Assembly (NCBI GenBank): GCA_018287875.1
Contig: JAGVVL010000022.1
Coordinates: 4,821,446-4,885,445, forward strand
Direction of reading: 5' to 3'
From: Nigrospora sphaerica
Taxonomy: Eukaryota > Ascomycota > Sordariomycetes > Amphisphaeriales > Apiosporaceae
DNA length: 64,000 nucleotides
The notes under the pieces are model-generated. The model did no database searches, was not told the origin of the DNA, and saw only the letters and a program-made list of their open reading frames with translations. A program made the position numbers and the translations under genes. Positions 10,730 through 22,700 of this stretch are shown one piece after another (within the stretch, counting starts at the first letter, position 1; each line of letters opens with the position of its first letter).

Positions 10730-12606
10730 ACGTGGATGTCATACGAGTGGGCCAGTTATACGAGTGGGCCACTTTCCACTCATTTCAACTCTTCCAACTT
10801 CAATTGCCTTTAACTCAACCAATAGTTATGGAACAATCTTCTAGCGAGTCTAGAATCATTCTAGCGATCCAGGCGATTAAGAAGAACCCTAAACTTAGCT
10901 GCCGACAAGCGGCGGCTATCTACAATATCTCGCGAACTACCCTCCAACGTAGAATAAACGGAAAACACGCTAGACGCGATATACGCGCCAACAATACTCG
11001 TCTTACCGAATTAGAAGAGAAGACGCTTATCCGATACATCCTCGACCTAGATTCACGAGGATTTGCGCCGCGGTTGCACGATGTGAAAGATATGGCGAAT
11101 GTTATTACCGCGTCGCGCGACGCGTCACGTGTCGGGACGCGTTGGGCCGCGAACTTCGTTAAGCGACAACGAGACCTCCGGACGCGTTTTTCACGTGCAT
11201 ACGACTATTAGAGGGCCCTCTGCGAAGATCCTGAAAAAATCGCGGGCTAGTTCGCGCTTTTCGCGAACCTGAAGGCCAAGTACGGTATCCAGAACGAGGA
11301 TATCTATAACTTCGACGAGACCGGCTTTATAATAGGCTAAATCACGTCCTCGATAGTCGTGACCGGCGCCGATCGGAGCGGAAAGCGAAAAAAGGTCCAG
11401 CCTGGTAATCGGGAATGGCTTACCGTGATCCAGGGTGTCTGTTCCGACGGCTGGTGTGTCCCGCCGTTTATCGTGGTAAAAGGCGCCTACCACCTCGCTA
11501 ATTGGTACGCCGATAGCACTCTCCCACGCGATTGGGTAATCAAACCGACCCAGAATAGATGGACAGATAACGAGACCGGCCTAGACTGGATTCGGCATTT
11601 CGATAAACACACCTTGTCGCGCGTAACAGGCCGATATCGTCTATTAGTAATTGATAGGCACGAGAGCTATATTTTAGCCGAATTCCAGGCTTTTTGCAAA
11701 GAGAAGAACATTATAACGGTCTCTATACCTCCGCACTCGTCGTATCTACTCCAGCCACTTAACGTGGGGTGTTTCAGCCCATTAAAGTAAGCGTATAGTC
11801 GCGAAATCGAAGGGTTCATGAAGTCACTTGTTAACTACATCACTAAGGCCGAGTTTCTAATCGCCTTTTAAGCAGCCTTTTTAAAGGTTTTCATATTTAA
11901 TAACGTCAAAGCTGGATTTGCCGGAGCCAGTTTAGTCCCTTTAAACCCGGATAGAGTGCTCGCAAAGCTGGATATGAAGTTATTAACACCTTCGACTATT
12001 AGAAGCCTTCTAGCCGCAAGTATCCTATAGGCCTCTCAGACGCCACACAACCCGATTAAGGCGACTTCGCAGACTGATTTTATTAAGAATCGAGTCCGCC
12101 GTTACTAAGGAAGCTCTCCAACACCGATTTTATCAGCAGTGGACCAGTTTGCTAAGGGTGCAATGGCGATGATGCACGAGGTCGCTCTTCTCTGGGCGGA
12201 GAATAAGACCCTTCGAGAGGCGAATTCCAGCCTCGTAAAACGTCGGAGAGCGAAAAAGACGCGTCTACAGTAAGGAGGAACACTCGAGATTGGCGAGGCT
12301 CAAGATCTTTTAGATCAAAAGGATATCGATACACAGTTAAGAGAGGAAACGTGTATAAGGAGTGGTCGGGCGACGAGGACAGAACCGCGCGCTCAGCAGT
12401 GTGGCATCTGCGGAACGGCTGGGCATAATACGCGAACATATAAAATAGACGTAGAAACATCTGGAGAGTCGGATTCTGATTAGTCTGAATTAATTTAAGG
12501 CGTTGTGGTTAAGTAATTGATTGATTTGTCGTGAAGGTGCTTAGAAGTGGCCTACTTGTATGACTGGCCCACTTGTATGACTGGCCCACTCGTATAACAT
12601 CCACGT
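10730..12606 (+). mobile_element. Pogo-type DNA transposon T2 with internally repeated termini
   Basis: An 1877-bp element between TA dinucleotides (10728-10729 and 12607-12608). The inverted repeats begin ACGTGGATGT and contain a 17-bp module, with core ACGAGTGGGCC. The module is present twice at the left end (10742-10774) and three times at the right end (12545-12595). The transposase is on the plus strand. It belongs to a different subfamily from T1 and T3. It interrupts LINE-A copy 2, which resumes at 12607. Confidence 0.92.
10828..12516 (+). pseudogene. T2 transposase, broken, with altered catalytic residues
   Basis: The protein starts MEQSSSESRI and has an N-terminal HTH (SCRQAAAIYNISRTTLQRR). 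In the DDE_1 domain the first acidic site is kept (NFDETGF). The second reads VIDRHESY where DGHxSH is usual. The third reads QPLNVGCF where QPLD is usual, an Asp-to-Asn change explained by one CpA-to-TpA change on the other strand. The C-terminus ends in a zinc knuckle, CGICGTAGHNTRTY, whose last Cys has become Tyr. In-frame stops occur near 11210, 11250, 11340, 11788, 11868, 12028, 12107 and 12272. Inactive. Confidence 0.85.
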
Positions 12607-13022
12607 TATTCTTAAAATAACCGACACGCTTACTGTATACTGCGGACACCGGAACACCTAGTCCACTGCCAGAAAACACGAAGGCTCCAGGCTTGGTGGT
12701 TAAAATTCGACCCCGAATTAAAAACCTTATAAGAATACTAGCAACGGCTTATATATGACCTGGAGAAGTTCTAGCCCTTCGTCACAGTAACGAAGTATTA
12801 CGAAGATATATGCCTACTACTTATAGGCCGTAGAGGACACTATATAAAGTAGTAGCTAGTTAAATAGAGATAGCGCCGGGAACGAGTTCGCATAGAGGAG
12901 CTACGGAGACTGTTTAACTAAAGGATTGCCATTAGGCTTGATATATGTGATATCTTATAGTAAATAGACTCTCGCACGCTAGATGCCACCTAGGCGGCGG
13001 GATTTTATCCTAGAATGGCGAT
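12607..13022 (+). mobile_element. LINE family A, copy 2, part 3 (3' end)
   Basis: The last part of the split LINE matches copy 1 from about 5540 to 5955, including the Cys/His tail and the terminal GGCGATAA. It ends near 13022, followed by unrelated sequence without the AAG run seen in copy 1. Confidence 0.8.
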
Positions 13023-13346
13023 AATACATTTATTTGTCTGTCCTTCCTAAGGTGGGAGGTCTTATCCAGTTTGCTCACGCTGTATCAGACAACTCGATGC
13101 AGATGGCGGGGTTCGGGTTGTACGGCTCTTTCTGTTTCTTGATGTTTCCGACAATGGCAGGGCGACTGATTAGTTCTCCCGGCCTGTGCCCGAGGCTAAC
13201 AATGTCTGGGAACTGGGCCGAAAACTGAATTGAACGGGCGTCGTGCTAGTGACCCTGCGTGACATCTAGCCGTGGAAGTAGACAACCGAAGAATGTATCA
13301 TGGCTGAATTAAACATGTCGCTTAGTGTGACTTAGGTGGCTATGTA
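13023..13346. other. Unassigned 320-bp spacer with a short coding-like stretch on the minus strand
   Basis: On the minus strand 13070-13228 is open and reads like protein (QFPDIVSLGHRPGELISRPA in the middle). No complete gene or family was recognised. It may be a leftover host exon between two transposons. Confidence 0.25.
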
Positions 13347-15279
13347 AGCTCACCCCCCCACCAAAGAGCCAACCCCCCAAACGGCCAGAGGTCAAGATGG
13401 CCTCACACGATGGCAACACTACGGATCAATTGAAATATCTCAACAACCACAATAGCTACGCATAAGCAGACTGATCTCAAGAGACTAGGATGCAGTCTTC
13501 TACCTCAGAATCGACTTCTTCGTCCGATCCGTCTGTGCAGACAGCTTCAGATTCCGCAGTGACCGTAACCCCTGCATCTTTAAGGGTCGATATCTCCTCC
13601 TTGACTTTGCGCACCTCCAGTATCGTCACCAAACGGTCCTGAGCGGTTAGCTGAACCTTGCGTCGTTTCTGGGGCTTCTGGCGATCCAGCGCTGTAGCCA
13701 ATTGGTCTCGTTCGTGCTTCAGACTGGAGATCTTAGCGGTCGCTTGGTCTAAGGCCTTGCCAGCCTTCCGAAACACCTGGCGTAGCGTTGCGTTGTTATA
13801 GACTGGATCAACACCACCAAGGTCCCGGTGGATTACGCTGATCTGACATGACGTCCTCGGTGTCTTAACCTCTAGAGCAGACATCTGCGATAGTAGAGGG
13901 TCCTCCCTTGGCTGCGGAACACACCAATTTGACCCCTCTGGCCTGTCGCGGTCATGCTGCCTCGCTAGTCGGCTATTAAGCGGCTTGCTGGGGTCGCTTG
14001 GATAGATGCCGGTCGCTCTCCAGCCTGTGGCAATATGCTCTGGTATTAGAGCCTCCTTGCGAGCATTGTTCCAGGCCTTTAGAAACTCTGGCTTCTTTAG
14101 AGTCAGTGTTAAGCTGGTGAGGCAGGCGTTACGTAGGTATTTCCGATAAGCTCGCTTTAACACTGAGAAAGGGCCGAGATTTAACGGCTATAGCACTTAA
14201 GAAGTATAAGCTAGTAAAAAGTTAAGCCAGACGTGTGCCTCGAAACAGGTCATCATAAAGTCCTCAGCGCAGTGGCTTACGTGGCTATCGAGGATAAAGT
14301 GCCGCCACTGTTTAAGGTCTTCTAGAGCTGTCAAAGGCACGAATATCTACTTCAGCCAGCGTAGCGCAATTAAATTGCTGGTCTAGCCAGCCTGTGAGGC
14401 TTCAAAAGACCAGCTTTCGAGGTCCTGCTTGTCGACTTAAGAGTTGAACCACTGCTGTTGAACTGCCTTGCCTTTGAAAATCACTAGCGGAGGCAGCGCG
14501 CGGCCAACAGCAGAGATTACTTCCAGAGAGGGCGTCCACTCGCCTCGAAGCGTATCTATAGCGAAGATCTGGCTTATAGCGGCAGGTCCGATAACGAAGG
14601 GGCAGTCTCCAAGGCCAATCTGAGCACCTATCTTATCGAAGTTCCAGGTGTGCTCTAGTGGGATACTAGCGAGGTCTTCGTAGGCCAGCCTTTCGAAGAA
14701 CTCCTCAATATTGGCGCGAGAGGCGCCATTAAGGCGCTGGAAATCCATGCCAATGGAAACCAGTGTCTTCACCTGCGGCCAGCGCTTAAAGAACCGGTGA
14801 TGCCAGCGTTTTCTAAGGCGGCGGTGGCTTCCGGAGGTGTTAAGGGTGGACTGGGCGAATTGACGAAAGCGGCCGTGTGTTAGAGCCCAGCTAAGGCGGC
14901 CTTAAAGTAACACCCACGCCATAAGCTGACGCTCTTACTCCTCAGTAAGGGCTTGGTGATGCTCCTGGGCATGCCTTTTCAAAGGCTTGCAATTGAATCT
15001 GGCAGTTAACCAGTGCCTGGTGACGTTGTATTGCTTGGCGACTAAGCGGATTGATTAACTTTGGGTCACTTAAAGAAGAGCGGCAGGCAGCTGCATTTTA
15101 TCTATCGATATAGGTATTAAACGAAAGAGCGGAAAACGGTGATTTTCGAGATGTTATTTTCTTGTCTGTAAAATGTCTAATTGTTTAAATATTCGGTGTT
15201 GAAGGTCTGTGATTGCCTCATCTGTTGTCCGAAACCAGTGGCTGTTTGGGGGGTTGGCTCTTTGGTAGGGGGGCGAGCT
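13347..15279 (-). mobile_element. Pogo/Fot1-type DNA transposon T3
   Basis: A 1933-bp element flanked by TA (13345-13346 and 15280-15281). The inverted repeats (13347-13387 and 15239-15279) begin AGCTC, followed by C-runs and a shared block ACCAAAGAGCCAACCCCCC. The transposase is on the minus strand and closely resembles that of T1 in sequence and C-terminal layout, so the two are members of one subfamily with different termini. Confidence 0.92.
13477..15112 (-). pseudogene. T3 transposase, broken
   Basis: It is read from about 15110 leftward. A damaged N-terminal HTH region leads into SRANIEEFFERL, and then the catalytic sites: NFDKIG (Asp kept, next residue Lys instead of Glu/Thr), ILDSHVSH (normally DGHxSH) and PLNLGPF (normally QPLDLG). 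At the last site both Gln and Asp are lost, by a TAG stop and an Asn. The final 228 codons (13477-14163) are open and end in an acidic, Lys-rich coiled segment like that of T1. RIP-type stops occur near 14200, 14375 and 14440 and several times in the N-terminus. Confidence 0.8.
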
Positions 15280-15774
15280 TACGCTTGGGTTGCTCTTTTT
15301 ACCTTATTGGACCGCCGTGCCTTATTTTGTTACTCTTCACAACGCATCGTTAGTAACATCAGCAATTTTAACGAACCTTCATAGGGAAACATGATATAGC
15401 TCCTATTTTGTATCAAGAGGCTTGTAGATGGAGTCCTCAGTTCACCAACCTATACGCTCTTCAAACTGCCGAAACCTGAAACTTCCTTACGCCATGCGCT
15501 AAGCTGACGACCTGGCAGTTCCATATAAATTTAATTTTTTTCGCACCACAGCGGCACTGGTAGGATAGTAACGGACTTCAAGGTTGTTCATTAGAGGAAA
15601 ACTAACGGAAGGAAAGATGCCAGACATGGCAGGCTGTATACTGAAGCTTGCCAGGGCTCCTATGGAGCTTCTCACGTGACCCCACCAACAGGTTGTCGAC
15701 CTTGGGAATACCCTCACGGCGCGACAAATTTGAACCAGAAAATTGAGCATGCTTGCCGGGCTGTGCCTCAACTC
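15280..15774. other. Spacer with no recognised gene
   Basis: About 500 bp between T3 and the LINE-A fragment. No conserved motif, intron structure or repeat was recognised. A minus-strand frame of 90 codons (15499-15771) has no coding signature. Confidence 0.3.
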
Positions 15775-16268
15775 CTCCGAAGAACGATCGAGACTGGAAT
15801 TACTTCCCCTGGGGTCGATAGCATCCTCGGTACGGCTGCTAAAAGCGTGCTAGGGGATCATCCAAAAACCCGTACGATTCCTCTTCCAAGCCTGTCTACA
15901 GATAGGTCGCCACCCACGCCCATTCCGCACAGCCGAGGTCGTGATGCTACAGAAGTCGAACAAAAAACCTCTCGAACCCTCGGTCCTAGCGACCGATCGC
16001 GCTTCTCTCCTGCCTGGGGAAGGGCCTCGAAAGGCTCGTAACGAGACGGATAGTGAAAATCAGGCTCTTATATAAGGTGGTCAGCCTATAACATGCGGGC
16101 GGCCTACCGACTCGGACAGCCTCAGACCTCCTCGCCTGCCTCACACACGAGATTGAGTATTCCCTAGAGAACAGAGATACGGCTTCGATCCTCATCGTGG
16201 ACGTGAAAGGAGCATTCGACGCCACCCTTAAGAGGCGGCTAATGCTTCGTATGATACAACAGGGCTGA
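15775..16268 (+). mobile_element. LINE family A, copy 3: RT fragment
   Basis: It matches copy 1 from about 3310 to 3800 (TSPGVDSIL-like start, VVSP, then DVKGAFDATLKRR near 16205). It is much less RIP-mutated than copies 1 and 2 but carries frameshifts. Both ends are internal to the element, so it is a stranded fragment that ends abruptly at 16268 in unrelated DNA. Confidence 0.8.
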
Positions 16269-16471
16269 GTTTGATCAGTGATATCCTCGTGTATCCTAAG
16301 ACCCGTCAACAGCAACGCCTTCTTCGCTTGTCTCCCGAATGAAAGATGTACCGTCGGTCGAACTACCAGACCCGCACAGCGAAGATGAGGTATCCAAACT
16401 GGTGATGTTGCTGTTGTCGATAAATACTTGGCACGCTGTGGCGGCACTCGAAGTGCAGCCTCCAAAGAGTA

Positions 16472-16867
16472 CTACGTTCCCATAAGCAGTGTTTCAAGGA
16501 GACGGGGTACTATACGGGCAAAATACCTACCACAAGCTGACGACGAAGAGGAGCTTGTGACGCCGCTCGACGACTCGGACGAAGACGAAGCGCCCAGCAG
16601 CCCGAAGCTGCTCGTACTGCTCCCCGTAGGACTGCTTGCCGACGCGCCGTTGCCGCTGCGCATCTCCTTTTCGCTGTTATTGTCGTGGTTGACAATCTGC
16701 ACTAGGTTGATATCCCGTATCGCAACCTGGACAGGCCGAAATATTCCTGACTGTGCTACAGTAGGTCGAACGGCCAGTGGCGCACAGTGGCATTCAAATA
16801 ATGTTGAGCACAAGAGAATGAACTGAATAGCCCGATCCGGGAACGGAAACCGCCGAATATTTGCCAT
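16472..16867 (-). CDS. Candidate small secreted Ser-rich protein (131 aa)
   Basis: The start codon sits in a good fungal context (ACCATGGCA). The N-terminus has a basic start, a hydrophobic core (FILLCSTLFECHC) and a plausible cleavage site after about residue 30. A segment with INLVQIVNHDNN follows, then a Ser/Gly-rich low-complexity tail. I do not recognise a family. The layout is that of fungal small secreted proteins. It lies between transposon remnants, with no other gene for 10 kb. The frame has no RIP stops. A possible intron near the 3' end cannot be excluded. Overlapping open frames on the other strand (16428-16826) are judged to be shadows. Confidence 0.45.
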   Translation of the reverse strand: MANIRRFPFPDRAIQFILLCSTLFECHCAPLAVRPTVAQSGIFRPVQVAIRDINLVQIVNHDNNSEKEMRSGNGASASSPTGSSTSSFGLLGASSSSESSSGVTSSSSSSACGRYFARIVPRLLETLLMGT

Positions 16868-17420
16868 GGTTCCATATTAAGCGAGCGTAATGAAGCAGCG
16901 GTTCCTAGTGCTTTAAATCTCGCCGAGGTGAGTGTAAAAGGTAATGTTAGCCGTTGAAGATCGTAATATGGCTAATAGGTAATGCTCCGACATTAAGCGG
17001 GAAATCTAGCAAATTTGGCAGCGAGCCATACAAGTGCATTCTCATATCCAAATTGGAGACTAAATTCGAGCCGTGGATCTGAACCGGCTATCCCCGCTTG
17101 ACGATCCTAGTTAGAGAACCCCGTGTGTCCTCCCCCTCTTCCCACCCATATCTCGGCCCCTCAGAAACCAGCGACCGAATTTCCGAACCCTCTACCTCTT
17201 TTTGTATTTAAGCTCAGACCCCATCCTGCGTTTCAGCCCATTAATAGTCCGGGCTCCGAAACATTAACTCCAATTTGACTTACACAAACACTCATCAATA
17301 TCTCACTAAAAGCAGGCCTGTAGATAAGCACACTAATATTCTGAAATTCTCTTCGCTATGAATTCCTAATGGTATGGATAAAATTTATCTTCTTTCAGTT
17401 GCTGCAGAAGTTTCGAACGT
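16868..17420. other. Upstream region of the candidate secreted gene; no gene seen
   Basis: Ordinary non-coding composition. No repeat or motif recognised apart from pyrimidine-rich runs near 17120-17215. Confidence 0.3.
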
Positions 17421-17422
17421 AG

Positions 17423-18711
17423 GTGCTAGCTAGTCTATCTAAACTGCGTCCAAAATATACCAAGGATCGTCCTTATCCGCCGCCCCCCATAGATCCCATA
17501 ATGCATGCTGCTGATGAGCACTGCCAAATACAATGCCCCCAGCAAGAGCATCTAGTCAAACGGACTCTCCTTTACGCCGGAATTAACTGGGTTGCCAAAT
17601 TTAAAAGACTTTAACTACATGTGTAGCGTATACTGGCAACCCCTGGGGTTCAAATGCAGTTTAGAAAGAGTTGCCATCTTCGTTTTCTAAATGGCTACTA
17701 TAGGATAAGACTATCAAAGCCACACTATATGGTTACAAGCTTTTCAATGGAACTTCACCGGAGGTTTTTGAGGAGTTCTTTAACCGACTAGACCGCGAGG
17801 ATCTTAATCATGTTCCAAAGGACCATACTTAGAACGTGGATGAGTCGGAAGCATGATTGGGCTTGTAAATAATCCGTAGGTCGTTAGTTCTTGAGAGGCT
17901 AGCAGAGTTTTCACCATGGACTCTGGCAAGAGAGAGTACGTACTTATTGTGGCGGTCATGAACGCGACCGGCCGAGCCTTGGTCCCCTTAGCCATGTTTC
18001 AGTGGTTCGGAGCCCAAGTTAATAAGGAAGGTTTGAGAACTGGTCCTTTAATGCCTCACTGAAATGTTGGCCAAATAAGGAGATGGCTTTCAGGTGGCTC
18101 AAAAAGATATTTCTGCCAAGGACGGTTCCAGAGGACCCTAGCCAGTGGAGACACCTCAGCTCAGATGGCCACAACAGCCACGCAGATAAACCCTTCATGC
18201 TAGCTTTCTTCGCTTCTAAGATATAGCCCAAATTCATCTCAGTACATATGTCCAGGGTTGTCCATAATCTAGATATGGGCCCTTTCAGTATACTTAAGGT
18301 GGCATACCGGCGCCACCTCCGGACCGTGTGTGAGGCGAGCTTCACGTTCCGGCAATATTTGCACGTAAGGTTAGCAGGGCTTCTGGCATTGCAGCCACTC
18401 AGATTGCCAGTATGACACACGAAATAGGCTATCGTAAGAATGCTCTGGATTTCCAAAAGGCCTCAGAAACGCAGAATAGTGTAACTGAATTTCCAAAATT
18501 CTTTCATGGGCCTGCCATACGTACGCACAGTCAAGGAGAGTATGGGCGACATCACCAGAGGACGCAACGTGTCACTCGCGTACAAAGCATGGAAACCGTC
18601 GCCATCTCGGATGAAGAGCTGTTGCCACAGTCAGATGACGATATCGCGGTTTCATGGGACCAAGCAGCTTGTCTGTGGGCATTGTGGTTGTCGAGCCATA
18701 TCTGTCTTTAA
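17423..18711 (+). pseudogene. Ancient pogo-type transposase relic (T4)
   Basis: Read through stops and frame changes, the plus strand gives EVFEEFFNRLDREDLNHVPK (17763-17820) followed by NVDE. Further on come KKIFLP...PSQWRHLSSDGHNSH (18085-18177), NLDMGPFSILKVAYRRHLR (18265-18330) and an acidic C-terminus ending near 18711. These are the conserved blocks of DDE_1/pogo transposases, with DGHNSH and NLDMG as the second and third acidic sites. No inverted repeats were found, so the copy is old and has probably lost its ends. Confidence 0.65.
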
Positions 18712-18721
18712 ATACAGAACG

Positions 18722-19350
18722 GTGTTGAAGGTCGTGTTTCAGAGCTTCCACCTATGATGAGTTGGACCGCAGAAGGAGGTCTAAGCTTATCCGTAACTTA
18801 ATTTTAATACAATATTCTTTCTAGGCAGCGGATGATAGCTGATCATTAAGTTTGAGTAGTTAGTCACTAGCTCCAATAGCCCATAGCATGTGAAACACTG
18901 AGAAGCTGAGCCACACTTAGGTGTTTCAGCTAATTTGTTGTTCCATTGTCGTTTATATGAGTAAATGCTTTTCTTGAAATTAACATTCAAACGTTGGGAC
19001 ACTTCTTGGGGGTGTGGGCGCTCTTTCATTCGCGGATAGTGTCAACATGTTTTAGAACGGTTCAAGACATTTGTAAAGTAAGACAGCCACGAAGAATGGG
19101 GTATGAAATTGGCGGTTTGTGTGTCAGAGAGTAATTTTCTTAAGACCAAGCCTACACAATCATGCAGGGAGTTCTCATGGCCTTGATAGGTCGGCGGGTT
19201 AGTGGCAAAGATTAGAAGCTTATTTAGTAAGCTCAGCACAGGCTTAGGAAACACTCAATTTCATTAAGGGCCATCTCTAAGTAGAAGCATAACTATGAAA
19301 TGCTTTGTTCTTTTAGAAATCTAGTTTTACTAATTGTGCGCTTATTAATG
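18722..19350. other. Spacer with two short minus-strand open frames, no recognised gene
   Basis: Minus-strand frames 18787-19029 and 19042-19254 are open but match nothing I know and lack clear starts or splice sites. They may be a decayed gene. Confidence 0.25.
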
Positions 19351-19355
19351 AATAC

Positions 19356-19571
19356 TGTCACGGTTCAAGGAACGAAGAATCTGTTGATGACCCAAGGGTT
19401 CTATTGAGATGCGAAAACTACAGGTGAAGAGGAAAAGAAGAGGAGGAACAGGCTCCTCTCAGTCACTGTTTGGCAGGAATATATCCAGCCAGCGGCGGTA
19501 CGTACCGCCAGGCAGCGGTAAATCGTCCATGCGTTGCTATGCCCTTGTACCTATATACCTATGCCGTAATA
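19356..19571 (-). repeat. Chromovirus 3' LTR
   Basis: On the plus strand it begins TGTCACGG and ends CCGTAATA, where the partner LTR ends CCGTAACA; the terminal CA has become TA. Just inside (19572-19585) the minus strand reads CTTAAGGGGGGG, a good polypurine tract for second-strand priming. Confidence 0.92.
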
Positions 19572-19585
19572 TTACCCCCCCTTAA
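19572..19585 (-). other. Polypurine tract of the chromovirus
   Basis: A short A/G run directly upstream of the 3' LTR in element orientation, the expected place for plus-strand DNA priming. Confidence 0.7.
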
Positions 19586-19714
19586 GAAATGAAACTTGTC
19601 TGCAAGTTTCGGTCACTTCTTCCAGGCAATTCTCTTTCTCGTTCGGTTCGTCGAAGCTGGAGAGTTGTCGTCGGCGTGAGGTGGGTCGATCTTATTGTTA
19701 GCTGCAGCGTTAAG

Positions 19715-22700
19715 CTATAAAGCCAGTTGCTTCGGCGGTCCTGCGTTATCTGGATACTCCTCGTGGTATTCCTGGAGAAGTGTGGCGCTGTTTTTAAATA
19801 ACTCCGCGTTGTACCACGTTGTGTCCGGGTCCCAACCCTTCCAGCGTACCTGGTATTGAAGTTTCCTATAGTGCAGTCGAGAGGACAGCACTCGGTCTAC
19901 CTCCCATTCTTCGTCTAACGAAGGATCCACGATTTCGCCCTCCGGATTCTCGGCCTGTTATCCCGGGAGAGGGTCGTCTTGGAATCGCCGAAGGCGATCA
20001 GCGTGAAACACGTTCGTGCCCTTCTAGTCTAGCGGCGTGTCAAGTTCGTAGGAGTGTCCTCTTATCCCCTTAATAGTGTAATATTACTGCGTTAAGGGGA
20101 ACGTCAGGGCGTCGCTAGGTTGGTCCGTCGTTTATATCCGTTTAAGGATAACCACCCTATCCCCGACCTTGAAGTCTAGCTCGCGTCGCGACTTGTTAGC
20201 CTGGTTGTATATATAGCGTTAGGATAAGGTAGCCTGTTATCATGCCGCTTCTATATATTAGTAGAGTGTCTTTATAATCTTCTGCGTATTTTATTATCCG
20301 AGATGCTCTATTATTGGAAGCTTGCTAATATCTTGGGTCCAGTCAGCTTTGGAATATAGCAGCGGTATAAGGAAACCACGCTCCACTTTATAAGGAGATA
20401 GTCCTATCGAGTCCTAAGGTAGGCTAGCCTAGACAGCGTCTAAAGCTGGAATCACTGACGACCAGTTGTCTTAGAAGTGTGATAAGTAAGGCAGAATCCG
20501 TTACTAGATGGCCTAGTTTATACGCTCCACTTGCCCTTATAACTAGGAGTAGCCGGAGGATCCCAGTTTCTAGGTGATGCCTAGTAGCTTAAAGACTTTA
20601 TCGGTGAAGTGAGAGACGAATTAGGGTCCACGGTCGCTCTTAATCTGCTATAGTAGTCTAAAGACGCGATATAGACTATAGTAGTACATTTTAGCAATGT
20701 CTTTAACTGTCACCAATCGGGTATAGGGAACGCACTAACTCCTTTTACTTAATAAGCAAACCATAACAAGGAGGTTATCAAACCCCTTTTAATCTTTAGG
20801 TATAGTCTTAAAGTCTATTTAAATCGACTGCTATAAGCAAAGCGGTATTAGAAGCGGATAAAGAAATCCTAGTGTCTTATCCTAGGGGACTTTAGATAAT
20901 CCTGGCCACTAGTACTGGCTTTGCATTAGCTTACAGAGCTTGTTACATCCTAGGTACGCGGATGTTAAGCGCGAATAGAAGTTTTTAAAGATGTGTGTCT
21001 TTAGATTGTCTTATTCGGGGACCACCAGTTTGCCGTTCCTTAGGAGGGTTCCGTTAAAGAGGGTCTAGGTAATGCCGTCGGTCGGCTCTAACGTAGTCTT
21101 TTCCCGAAACGGCTAGAGAAGGGGGTCGGTGCGGTTAAGTTCGACAGCACGATATACTAGCATTGACCTAAAGAGTGGTGGCGGTGGTAGGTTGTCCTTT
21201 AAGAGGGCCACCTTACTTAAGGGTTCCACTATGGAAAGCGCTGATATATATCCGTGTTCGCCCTCTTAAAAGATGGCCAGGTGTCGCATCGCCTCGATTT
21301 TCTTTCTCTGTGTTTTCAGATCTTCCGTTTTCCGTGATAAAGCGTCGGCCGTGGTATTCTACGTTCCTAGGCGGTACTTCAGCAGGCAGTGGTATTCGGC
21401 GAGGAGCTCCGCCTAGTTCGCTTATCGCAAGTTGAGATAACGTTTCTGGCTAAAGTATTCTAACGCGCTATAGTCCGTTATAATCGTGAACTATAGGCAC
21501 TGAAGTCCTACGAGCTCAGCGCGCTAATACTTAAGGGCTTAGACTATAGCTAACAGTTCTTTATTATGGATGCTGTAATTAAGCTCCGAACTTTGGAGGG
21601 TCTCTAAATAAAAGGCGACAGGGTGCCAGTCGTTAAAAGCGTTATCCTTCTTTTACGATAGGACTCCGGCAATCACTCCGTTGGAAGCATCTATCTCCAC
21701 TTATATATTGTTCTTATAGCCGAAATATACAAGGACTAGGGCCTCCAATAGTCGTCGTTTTAAGGTATCGAAAGCTTCCTAGCACTCCTCTGTTTACTAG
21801 AACGTCGGTAAACCTTACTTCGTTAGGTTAGTAAGCAGTCGAGCGATCCGCCTATACTCGCGAACAAACTTGCGATAGAAATTGCAGAAGCTAAGAAATG
21901 ATTGCACTCTTTTAATAGATGTCGGGGGTGCTTAGTCGCGGACGACGGACGTCTTAGTAGGATCCACGGCCACTCCTTCTATAGAGATAATGAAGCCTAA
22001 GAACTTCGTTTCCCGAATATGAAATTCGCACTTGTTAATGTTGGCTTATAGTCCGGCCTCTCGGAGGCGCTGTAGGACCCTCCTTATATAGTCCTTGTAT
22101 CCTTTAACTAAATCCGAAAAAATGACGATATCGTCTAAGTATACCGAGTAGAAATCATCTAGATAGTCTATTAAGGTGTTATTTATAAAGCACTGAAAGG
22201 TCGCGGGTCCGTTTATTAATCCGAATAGGAGTACGTTGTACTAAAAGGTGCTATAATAAGTACGGAACGCTGTTAACTCTTCTAATCCTAGCGTTATTCA
22301 GATTTAGTAGAATGCTTATCAGATATCCAGCTTTATAAAGACCTTTGCCTTGGAAATCCAGGCTATAGTCTCCTCGATTAAAGGAAGTGGGTGTCGGTCC
22401 TTATAAGTAACGGAGTTAAGCTTTCTGAAGTCTATATAGAGGCGTAGTCCTCTATTTCCTTTAAGCGCGAAGAAGATTAATGCTACCTAAGGCGCTTTAC
22501 TTAGCTTGATAAATCCCTTTACTAGGTTCTCGGTTACGTACTTCTAATATATCTCTATTTTCTTAAGCGACATCTTCTATAGGCCCGAGTATCTTAAGAG
22601 CTCGTCTAACTTAGCGTTATTATTTAAGATAATCTTATAGTTGCAGGTGTAATATAATAGTAACTTATTGGACTTGAACTTACTGAATATATTTAAGTAC

